NCBI GenBank assembly: GCA_004556255.1
Contig: SFHY01000017.1
Span: forward strand, 1-15,506
Direction of reading: 5' to 3'
Length of the DNA: 15,506 bases
Source of the DNA: Lactobacillus delbrueckii
GTDB taxonomy: Bacteria > Bacillota > Bacilli > Lactobacillales > Lactobacillaceae
Shown: one piece after another, positions 1 through 4,865 of the stretch
Numbering within the stretch: the first letter of the stretch is position 1
Layout of the letters: every line of letters begins with the position of its first letter
Translations under genes and position numbers: made by a program
Notes under the pieces: model-generated
Database searches by the model: none
What the model was told of the DNA's origin: nothing
Seen by the model: only the letters and a program-made list of their open reading frames with translations

Positions 1-846
1 CAGGATGATGAAGCCGTCGCCTTCCTTGATTGGGAAAGTAGCGTCGTAGTACTTTTCCCACAGGTTCAAGACCTTGCGGCCCATGTATTCAACAGTGGTT
101 GGCACAACGCCGGAAGCCAGGATAGCTGGCACTGATTCGATGGCATCGTCCAGAGTTGGGAAAGGAATGATAGCGTTCAAAGCGTGCTTTGGTCTTGGGT
201 AAAGACGGAGAACAGCTTCAGTGATCACGCCCAAAGTCCCTTCAGAACCGATGATCAAGTCCTTCAAGGAGTAGCCGGATGATGACTTAACTGACTTGGA
301 ACCGAACTTGTAGACCTTGCCGTCAGTCAAGGCAACCTTGACTTCCCGGATGTGTTCACGGGTTACCCCGTACTTGATGGCCTTCAAGCCGCCGGCGTTG
401 GTGCTGATGTTGCCGGCTACAGTAGCCCAGTGCATGGCTGGTGCTGGCATGTAGGTAAATGGCTTGTCTGCCAAAAATTCTTCCAATTGGTTCAGACGGA
501 TGCCTGGTTGAACAGTGATAGTCAAGCTGGCTGGGTCGTAGTCGATAACCTTGTTCATCTTAACCATGTCCAGGGAGATCCCGCCGTGCACAGTCAAGTT
601 GGCCCCCATCAAACCAGTTGAGTTGCCCCGTGGAGTCAAGGCAATTTCGTGGTCGCTGGCATACTTCAAGACGCTGGCTACTTCTTCAGCCGTGGTTGGC
701 TGGATTACCAGGTCAGGCATAGCCCGGACAGTCTTGAATTGGTCGTGGTCCCAGTGTTCAGTTACTTCAGTAATAAAGCGTTCTGGGTCGGCAATCATTG
801 GCCGCAAGTTTTCAATGTCTTCAGCAGTTAACTTATGATATTCCAT
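1..846 (-). CDS. FAD-binding oxidoreductase, GlcD / D-lactate dehydrogenase type (3' end outside window)
   Basis: The 282 visible residues (MEYHKLTAED...) form the N-terminal FAD-binding (PCMH-type) half of the GlcD/D-lactate dehydrogenase family, which oxidises 2-hydroxyacids such as D-lactate or glycolate with FAD. Visible signatures are TPRGNSTGLMG at about residues 71-81, the AGNISTNAGGLKAIKYG block at about 144-160 and IIGSEGTLGVIT at about 198-209, all flavin-contacting segments in this family. The C-terminal substrate-binding cap, about 170 or more residues, lies beyond the left edge. The start is ATG at 846 because an AAGGTGAG ribosome binding site sits 5 nt upstream. The gene appears to be transcribed alone from a promoter at 895-922 that carries a cre site. 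The family is clear; the exact substrate cannot be read from the sequence. D-lactate is likely in a lactic acid bacterium, but that is inference. Confidence 0.9.
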   Translation of the reverse strand, partial: MEYHKLTAEDIENLRPMIADPERFITEVTEHWDHDQFKTVRAMPDLVIQPTTAEEVASVLKYASDHEIALTPRGNSTGLMGANLTVHGGISLDMVKMNKVIDYDPASLTITVQPGIRLNQLEEFLADKPFTYMPAPAMHWATVAGNISTNAGGLKAIKYGVTREHIREVKVALTDGKVYKFGSKSVKSSSGYSLKDLIIGSEGTLGVITEAVLRLYPRPKHALNAIIPFPTLDDAIESVPAILASGVVPTTVEYMGRKVLNLWEKYYDATFPIKEGDGFIIL

Positions 847-894
847 TCTAGCTCACCTTACAGTTTTCTTTTTTGTGTTTCAATCTCTGTTTCT

Positions 895-922
895 ATTAAA
901 TCACATCTGAAAGCGTTGTCAA
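895..922 (-). promoter_or_regulatory. Promoter of the GlcD-type oxidase
   Basis: On the minus strand a perfect -35 TTGACA (922-917) is followed after 16 nt by TTTAAT (900-895), or after 17 nt by TTAATA. The predicted transcript would start roughly 40 nt before the ATG at 846. The -35 box overlaps the cre site at 908-921. Confidence 0.65.
908..921. promoter_or_regulatory. cre site (CcpA operator) on the oxidase promoter
   Basis: TGAAAGCGTTGTCA matches the Bacillus-type cre consensus TGWAANCGNTNWCA at all 14 positions. It shares 5 bp with the -35 box of the oxidase promoter and fills most of the spacer, so CcpA bound there should block RNA polymerase. Carbon catabolite repression of this oxidase is a strong inference. 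Confidence 0.75.
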
Positions 923-940
923 TTTTATGATTTATTGCAC

Positions 941-981
941 AAAAGAAAAAAGGCCGGTCAGCAAGCGCTTCCCAGCCTTTT
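941..981 (-). terminator. Rho-independent terminator of yaaA
   Basis: Read on the minus strand, AAAAGGCTGG (981-972) pairs with CCGGCCTTTT (957-948) over 10 bp with one G-U wobble, and a U-rich tail follows. The loop contains the small palindrome AAGCGCTT. It lies 45 nt after the yaaA stop and before the oxidase promoter. Confidence 0.8.
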
Positions 982-1026
982 AAAAGTGTAAAAATTTTTT
1001 CCTTTTTCGCACTTTGTGAAAAATCG

Positions 1027-1764
1027 TCATGCCTTCTTCCGGAAAACGACCCGGTCTGCCCCGCTCTGGTCAGGAGCAAAGGCATAGCCGAAGCCGGTGA
1101 AGTCCGGCAGGTCGGACAAGTCCCGGCCCCCTTCCGCCAGCCAGCGGACTAAACGGCCCCGGGCCATCTTGGCATGAGTTGCCTGGGTCCGCCATTTGCC
1201 GTTTTTCTCTTCCTGGAAGACGACTTCAAGCAAGCGGTCGCCCTCTTTAAGATAGGGAGCCAGGAGGCGGCTGTATTCCTTGGAAGCCAGGTTGAGGACC
1301 ACGGAATCATCTCGGTAGAGCTCTTGGTAAACTTTTTCTCCCCAGAATTCGTAAAGGCTCTTATACTTAAAGGCAGGCAGGGGGCTCTGCATTTCCAGGC
1401 GGTAGGGCACGATCCCGTCAAAGGGGCGGAGGCTGCCGTAAAGACCGGACAAAACGCGCAGGTGCTGGTCCAGGTAGTCAAGCCCGGCTTGGTCTAAAAC
1501 ATCGGCGGCCAGGTACTGGTACTGCAGGCCACTGTAGGCAAAAAGGGCTGGTACTTGCGGCTGAGACAGGTCGGCAGCCAGCATCTGCCGGGCTTCTTCG
1601 GTGATTTTGGCATTGGCCCGCCAGACTTTTTCCAGATCAGCCTGGTCTAAGGAATGCAAATAGGACCAAAGCTCCTCAGCCTGGTCGAGGAAGACGGGCT
1701 GGCTTTTCGGCAAAAAGCCGCCGTCTGTTTGCATTTTTTTAGCGGGGGAAATTACAATCTTCAT
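1027..1764 (-). CDS. yaaA: Peroxide stress protein YaaA (UPF0246 family)
   Basis: The 245-residue product is full length for the YaaA/UPF0246 family. In E. coli YaaA lowers intracellular unincorporated iron during hydrogen peroxide stress and binds DNA; the role in lactobacilli is untested as far as I know. Family signatures are the N-terminal KIVISPAKKM, RVLSGLYGSLRPFDGIVPYRLEM at about 103-125, KYKSLYEFWG at about 133-142, NLASKEYSRLL at about 158-168, HAKMARGRLVRWL at about 197-209 and a C-terminal LSDLPDFTGFGYAF. The ATG at 1764 is preceded by AGGATG at a suitable distance. It diverges from the gene at 1829 across a 64-bp gap and ends at its own terminator, so it seems monocistronic. Confidence 0.93.
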   Translation of the reverse strand: MKIVISPAKKMQTDGGFLPKSQPVFLDQAEELWSYLHSLDQADLEKVWRANAKITEEARQMLAADLSQPQVPALFAYSGLQYQYLAADVLDQAGLDYLDQHLRVLSGLYGSLRPFDGIVPYRLEMQSPLPAFKYKSLYEFWGEKVYQELYRDDSVVLNLASKEYSRLLAPYLKEGDRLLEVVFQEEKNGKWRTQATHAKMARGRLVRWLAEGGRDLSDLPDFTGFGYAFAPDQSGADRVVFRKKA

Positions 1765-1766
1765 TT

Positions 1767-1795
1767 TTTACATCCTATTAATAATCTAGTAAAAT
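1767..1795 (+). promoter_or_regulatory. Promoter of the 211-residue protein gene
   Basis: TTTACA (1767-1772), a 17-nt spacer and TAAAAT (1790-1795) make a good sigma-A promoter. The -35 box lies just upstream of the yaaA start codon. The transcript would have a short leader of roughly 26 nt with the strong Shine-Dalgarno AAGGAGGA at 1815-1822. Confidence 0.7.
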
Positions 1796-1813
1796 AAAAC
1801 ATGTGTTTAACAA
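1786..1813 (-). promoter_or_regulatory. Possible yaaA promoter
   Basis: On the minus strand TTGTTA (1813-1808) is followed after 16 nt by TACTAG (1791-1786). The -10 is poor. If real, its -10 abuts the -10 of the divergent promoter on the other strand, so the two polymerases would compete. Confidence 0.3.
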
Positions 1814-1828
1814 TAAGGAGGAGCAAGC

Positions 1829-2464
1829 ATGATCAACCCTGATTTTGCGATTATCTTAAATTTTAACCCAACTGGGGCAAATGTAAACGCGGATGCTCTG
1901 GTCCGCCGGGCAAGGGACATCGGTGCCCGCGCCGTCAGCGGCCGGGAAGAATTAAAAGCAGCCTGCGAAAAACACACCATCGCCTACCTGCCAGACCAAG
2001 CTGGAAAGCACTACAAGGCAGATGAAGTCGTGGACGCTTTGGTGGCTGCCAGAAAGGCCGGCCAGACCTTAGTTGTTGACGTGGACGGCGAAGACGAAGC
2101 TGACCAGGCGGCTTTAGACGCTTTGAACGCCTGGATGCACAAGTTTGGCCACGCGGTCAACGAAGGCCGGGAAAGTGACTTGTCAGCCGACGCGGCAGAG
2201 GCTTTTGTCTTGACCAACCGGCACGCGCCATATCAAGCCTACCTTTTCTTAAAGGCCCCTTATCCTGCAGAGGTCAAGGTGACAGGCCTAACGGAAGAAC
2301 CAAACCGGATCGAATGGATCGACGGCCGGGAAGAATGTGAATTTGTTTTTGAAAACGGAGTCCTGACGGTTCAGTTAAAGAAGCAGGAAAGTCCTTTTGC
2401 CTGGCAACTGGTCCGGATTCAAGGCCACCGGCCGGAGGACGATATCGCGGAGACAAAATTTTAA
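1829..2464 (+). CDS. Conserved-looking hypothetical protein, 211 residues
   Basis: I do not recognise this family. The start is fixed by AAGGAGGA 6 nt before the ATG. The protein is soluble, acidic, and has no signal peptide or membrane segment. The first ~130 residues alternate short hydrophobic strands with charged helices (FAIILNFNPTG, RARDIGARAV, TLVVDVDGEDE), like a small alpha/beta fold. Residues ~140-200 look all-beta (AEVKVTGL, RIEWIDG, CEFVFENGVLTVQL, AWQLVRIQG), which resembles the C-terminal beta-sandwich seen in glycosidases such as alpha-L-fucosidases. That resemblance is by eye only. It has no catalytic motif I can name. It diverges from yaaA and has its own promoter; no terminator is visible before the next promoter, so read-through into the L,D-transpeptidase gene is possible. 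Confidence 0.75.
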   Translation: MINPDFAIILNFNPTGANVNADALVRRARDIGARAVSGREELKAACEKHTIAYLPDQAGKHYKADEVVDALVAARKAGQTLVVDVDGEDEADQAALDALNAWMHKFGHAVNEGRESDLSADAAEAFVLTNRHAPYQAYLFLKAPYPAEVKVTGLTEEPNRIEWIDGREECEFVFENGVLTVQLKKQESPFAWQLVRIQGHRPEDDIAETKF

Positions 2465-2494
2465 ATTCATATTAAAAAACTCTCCGTACATTTT

Positions 2495-2520
2495 AATCGC
2501 TAAGCGATTCGTGTTATACT
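2495..2520 (+). promoter_or_regulatory. Promoter with embedded dyad, upstream of the L,D-transpeptidase
   Basis: TATACT at 2515-2520 is a good -10. The matching -35 position (2492-2497, TTTAAT) is weak. Between them lies the perfect inverted repeat AATCGCT-A-AGCGATT (2495-2509, 7-bp arms, 1-nt centre). No T-run follows, so it is not a terminator; it is placed like an operator. Confidence 0.5.
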
Positions 2521-2545
2521 GAACACAATCTTTTTAATGAACAGA

Positions 2546-2552
2546 TTGGAGT
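2546..2552 (+). promoter_or_regulatory. Ribosome binding site deciding the L,D-transpeptidase start
   Basis: TTGGAGT (2546-2552) lies 5-6 nt upstream of ATG 2558 and within the codons that would follow the earlier in-frame ATG 2537. It supports the shorter protein. Confidence 0.7.
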
Positions 2553-2557
2553 TACTA

Positions 2558-3769
2558 ATGACTTCTCGCAAAGACTACCGGAAGAAAAACACTCAAGGCA
2601 GCAAATATCTGATTATTGCGGGTGTGGCGGTTATCGCCCTGGCCTGCGCGGGTATTTTGGGCCACAATGCCTACCAGCAGCACCAGGCAACCGTTCTGGC
2701 GGAAAACAAGAAGCAGGTGGCATACAACAAGAAGCACTTCAACGCCAACGTCACTATCTACGGCGTCAAGGTGGGCAAGCTGACGGTTGACCAAGCGGTC
2801 GAAAAGATCCAGGCCAAGGCGCTCAACAAGCTGGTCTACAAGGACGGCAAGATCAGTGCTGTTCGTGACAGCAAGCTGACGACCATCAGCAAGGAAAAGG
2901 TCCAGAAGTACTTTGACAAGCAGTACACCCAGCTGCCGACTGACCAGAGTTACAATTACGAGAACACGGCTCTGAAGAAGGGCAAGAGCAAGCTGAAGGC
3001 CATTACCGCGGCCAGCGTGGACTACTCTGTGGCGGGGAAGACTTTTACCCTGGCAGCTAAGGACTACTTGACCCAAGTCAGCTACTACAATGGTGCTGTC
3101 CACTACGACGACGCAAACAAGCTGAAGGCGAAACTGGAGGCCATGGACAAAGAAGTCAAGACTTTAGGCAAGAGCTACAAGTTCAAGACGCCTGCCGGGT
3201 CAACCATCACCGTTACCAACCAGAGCTACGGCTGGGGGATCTGGACGGCCAGCGCTAAGAAGGCGGTTCTGTCAGCTTACGAGACTGGCAAGAAGACCAT
3301 TGACGGGAAGAACCACATCTATGGTGAAGGCTACACCACGCAAGGTCTGGGCTATGGCAAGAGCAACAACGGGCTGGGCGACAGCTACGTGGTTGTGTCA
3401 ATTGCCAGCCAGGACATGTGGGTGGTTGTCAACGGCAAGGTGGTCGTAACTGTATCTGACGTGGTTACGGGGACGGCCAACAAGGGCGACAACGCTACGC
3501 CTAAGGGTGTTTGGTACATCATGTACAAGCAGCAGAACGCTACTTTGAGAGGGCAAAACGACGACGGGTCGAACTACGCTTCTAAGGTCAACTACTGGAT
3601 GCCGTTTACCATGAGCGGCTGCGGGCTGCACGATGCGTCATGGCGGACCGACTGGTCAAGCACGGCCTACCTGGAAGGCGGGTCACACGGCTGCGTTAAC
3701 ATCCGGCCTAGTGAAATCAAGTCCGTTTGGGACGCGGTTAAGGTGCACATGCCGGTGATCGTTTACTAA
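2558..3769 (+). CDS. Membrane-anchored L,D-transpeptidase (YkuD domain)
   Basis: The product cross-links peptidoglycan stem peptides or attaches partners to them through a cysteine thioester, on the outer face of the membrane. From the ATG at 2558 it is 403 residues: a charged N-terminus, one membrane helix (YLIIAGVAVIALACAGILGH), a peptidoglycan-binding-4-like (YoaR-type) module starting at NVTIYGVKVGKLTVDQAVEKI, and a C-terminal YkuD catalytic domain. The catalytic region shows MSGCGLHDASWRTDW and then GSHGCVNIRPSE, with the nucleophilic Cys at about residue 379. I chose ATG 2558 over the in-frame ATG 2537 because GGAG (2548-2551) lies 6 nt before it; the earlier ATG has no ribosome binding site. 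An own promoter precedes it and a strong terminator follows, so it is probably monocistronic. Confidence 0.93.
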   Translation: MTSRKDYRKKNTQGSKYLIIAGVAVIALACAGILGHNAYQQHQATVLAENKKQVAYNKKHFNANVTIYGVKVGKLTVDQAVEKIQAKALNKLVYKDGKISAVRDSKLTTISKEKVQKYFDKQYTQLPTDQSYNYENTALKKGKSKLKAITAASVDYSVAGKTFTLAAKDYLTQVSYYNGAVHYDDANKLKAKLEAMDKEVKTLGKSYKFKTPAGSTITVTNQSYGWGIWTASAKKAVLSAYETGKKTIDGKNHIYGEGYTTQGLGYGKSNNGLGDSYVVVSIASQDMWVVVNGKVVVTVSDVVTGTANKGDNATPKGVWYIMYKQQNATLRGQNDDGSNYASKVNYWMPFTMSGCGLHDASWRTDWSSTAYLEGGSHGCVNIRPSEIKSVWDAVKVHMPVIVY

Positions 3770-3778
3770 AAGCATATG

Positions 3779-3818
3779 AAAAAGGATCTATCTTCATCGA
3801 GAAGGTAGATCCTTTTTT
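3779..3818. terminator. Bidirectional terminator between convergent genes
   Basis: AAAAAGGATCTATCTTC (3779-3795) pairs with GAAGGTAGATCCTTTTT (3801-3817) over 17 bp, with one wobble and a 5-nt loop. Both strands have a run of T after the stem, so it can end the L,D-transpeptidase transcript and the minus-strand small gene that stops at 3838. Confidence 0.9.
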
Positions 3819-3837
3819 GAGTACGCAAGATATCTTT

Positions 3838-4023
3838 CTATTTATCAGATAATTCCTTAAGTTTCTGGACAGGTTCGCTCTCCATGAGCTTTCTCTTCTC
3901 TTTCTCCATGAGGATACCTGCCTGCACCCCCTTCAAGAACGGGGCTGACCGCTTCAAAGCCTGGCCACCAGCGTAGCCTAAAGCCAGCAAAAGGGCGATT
4001 CTCTTAGCATGCTTCATCTTCAT
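3838..4023 (-). CDS. Small membrane-anchored protein, 61 residues
   Basis: I do not recognise the family. The product starts MKMKHAKRIALLLALGYAGG: a positive N-terminus and a short hydrophobic stretch, then a Lys/Glu-rich, probably helical tail (KEKRKLMESEPVQKLKELSDK). It could be a single-pass membrane protein with a cytoplasmic coil, or have an uncleaved signal; it has no LPxTG or lipobox. An in-frame ATG at 4044 would add 7 residues, but AAGGTGAG (4028-4035) lies just after it and 4 nt before ATG 4023, so 4023 is the likely start. It has its own -10 (TATAAT) in the short gap after the nitroreductase gene and ends at the shared terminator. Confidence 0.75.
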   Translation of the reverse strand: MKMKHAKRIALLLALGYAGGQALKRSAPFLKGVQAGILMEKEKRKLMESEPVQKLKELSDK

Positions 4024-4027
4024 TACG

Positions 4028-4035
4028 CTCACCTT
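4028..4035 (-). promoter_or_regulatory. Ribosome binding site deciding the small gene's start
   Basis: AAGGTGAG on the minus strand sits 4 nt before ATG 4023 and inside the reading frame opened by ATG 4044, so the shorter product is preferred. The same Shine-Dalgarno sequence precedes the oxidase gene at 846. Confidence 0.65.
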
Positions 4036-4072
4036 ATTTCTCACGCATCTCTGACCATTTTCTGCTACTTAT

Positions 4073-4087
4073 ATTATAGCGCTTTCT
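4073..4087 (-). promoter_or_regulatory. -10 box and possible cre of the small gene
   Basis: TATAAT (minus strand, 4078-4073) is a perfect -10 but no good -35 is visible 16-18 nt upstream. AGAAAGCGCTATAA (4087-4074, minus) matches 12 of 14 positions of the cre consensus and overlaps the -10. The promoter call is moderate; the cre call is weak. Confidence 0.4.
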
Positions 4088-4106
4088 CAGCGGCAGAAAT
4101 ACCAAC

Positions 4107-4739
4107 TTAGGCGAATTCAGTCACGTCTTTGACATCATAACGGACAGTATCTGGAACGACTTCACTTGGGTCCGGTTTGCCAATGGAGATGGCCATCACT
4201 GGAATGTATTGTTCTGGGTCCAGGCCAAATTCTGCGGCTGCCTTGCTTGCATCATAGCCAGCCATTGGGTTGGTTTCGTAGCCGTGTTCACGGGCCACCA
4301 GCATCAGTTGCATGGAGACGAGTGAGGCATCAACCATTGCATCTGCGACTAACATTTGCCGGTCAGCCTTTTCGTAAAGTGGAAGGAAGGTGTTAACCGC
4401 GGCATCACGTGCTTCTGGAGTTACCTTCTTTTCTTCTACCATGCCATTCCACAGATAACGATACTTCAGATATGACTTAGTGTTACCGAAAACCATGATC
4501 GTGGCTGAAGCAGTGTCAACTTGAGGGTAATTGAACGGCATTAAGAAATCGTGAAGCTTCTCCTTGCCTTCTGGAGTGTCGACGATAACGAAGTGCCAGG
4601 ATTGCAGGTTGCAGGCACTTGGAGCAGAGATAGACTCATTGATGATTTCCAGCAATTCGTCACGGGAAATCTTCACGTTGGAATCATAGTGCCGGATTGA
4701 CTTTCTGTTTTGCATGATATCTTTAAAATCGTTGTTCAT
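4107..4739 (-). CDS. Nitroreductase family protein (FMN-dependent NAD(P)H oxidoreductase)
   Basis: The 210-residue product matches the length and layout of the NfsA/FRP-type nitroreductase superfamily, homodimeric FMN enzymes that reduce nitroaromatics, quinones or flavins with NAD(P)H. Visible features are the N-terminal FMN-phosphate motif NRKSIRHYDS (about 11-20), SAPSACNLQSWHFVIVD (about 39-55), and the C-terminal half with REHGYETNPMAGYD and YIPVMAISIGKP. The usual final Arg-rich FMN-contacting segment is short here (DTVRYDVKDVTEF). The true substrate cannot be told. GAGGT lies 7 nt before the ATG at 4739. No terminator separates it from the small gene downstream, so read-through is possible. 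Confidence 0.9.
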   Translation of the reverse strand: MNNDFKDIMQNRKSIRHYDSNVKISRDELLEIINESISAPSACNLQSWHFVIVDTPEGKEKLHDFLMPFNYPQVDTASATIMVFGNTKSYLKYRYLWNGMVEEKKVTPEARDAAVNTFLPLYEKADRQMLVADAMVDASLVSMQLMLVAREHGYETNPMAGYDASKAAAEFGLDPEQYIPVMAISIGKPDPSEVVPDTVRYDVKDVTEFA

Positions 4740-4766
4740 TTTATTACCTCAAAGAATGTACGATAG

Positions 4767-4798
4767 TATTTACACCTATATTGTAACCGATTGCAATC
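4767..4798 (-). promoter_or_regulatory. Nitroreductase promoter with overlapping cre-like and dyad elements
   Basis: A possible promoter on the minus strand is TTGCAA (4796-4791), 18 nt, TAAATA (4772-4767). TGTAACCGATTGCA (plus strand 4782-4795) matches 13 of 14 cre consensus positions and covers the -35. GATTGCAATC (4789-4798) is a perfect 10-bp palindrome, and TTACA-N7-TGTAA (4770-4786) is a second dyad within the spacer. Which protein binds is unknown. Confidence 0.4.
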
Positions 4799-4813
4799 AG
4801 ATTGAATACATAC

Positions 4814-4850
4814 AAAAAACTGTTTCCAGCTCTCACCGGAAACAGTTTTC
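4814..4850 (-). terminator. Terminator of pepN
   Basis: On the minus strand AAAACTGTTTCC (4849-4838 region) pairs perfectly over 12 bp with GGAAACAGTTTT (4827-4816), with a 10-nt loop and a U tail. It begins 16 nt after the pepN stop. Confidence 0.88.
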
Positions 4851-4865
4851 TTATGCTCTATTCAA

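Noticed and set aside
858..1085. 75-residue minus-strand open frame past the end of yaaA
   Set aside because: It overlaps the yaaA 3' end and runs through the yaaA terminator; no ribosome binding site.
2555..3103. 182-residue minus-strand open frame opposite the L,D-transpeptidase
   Set aside because: Shadow of GC-rich third positions; no ribosome binding site and no protein-like pattern, while the plus-strand frame has clear domains.
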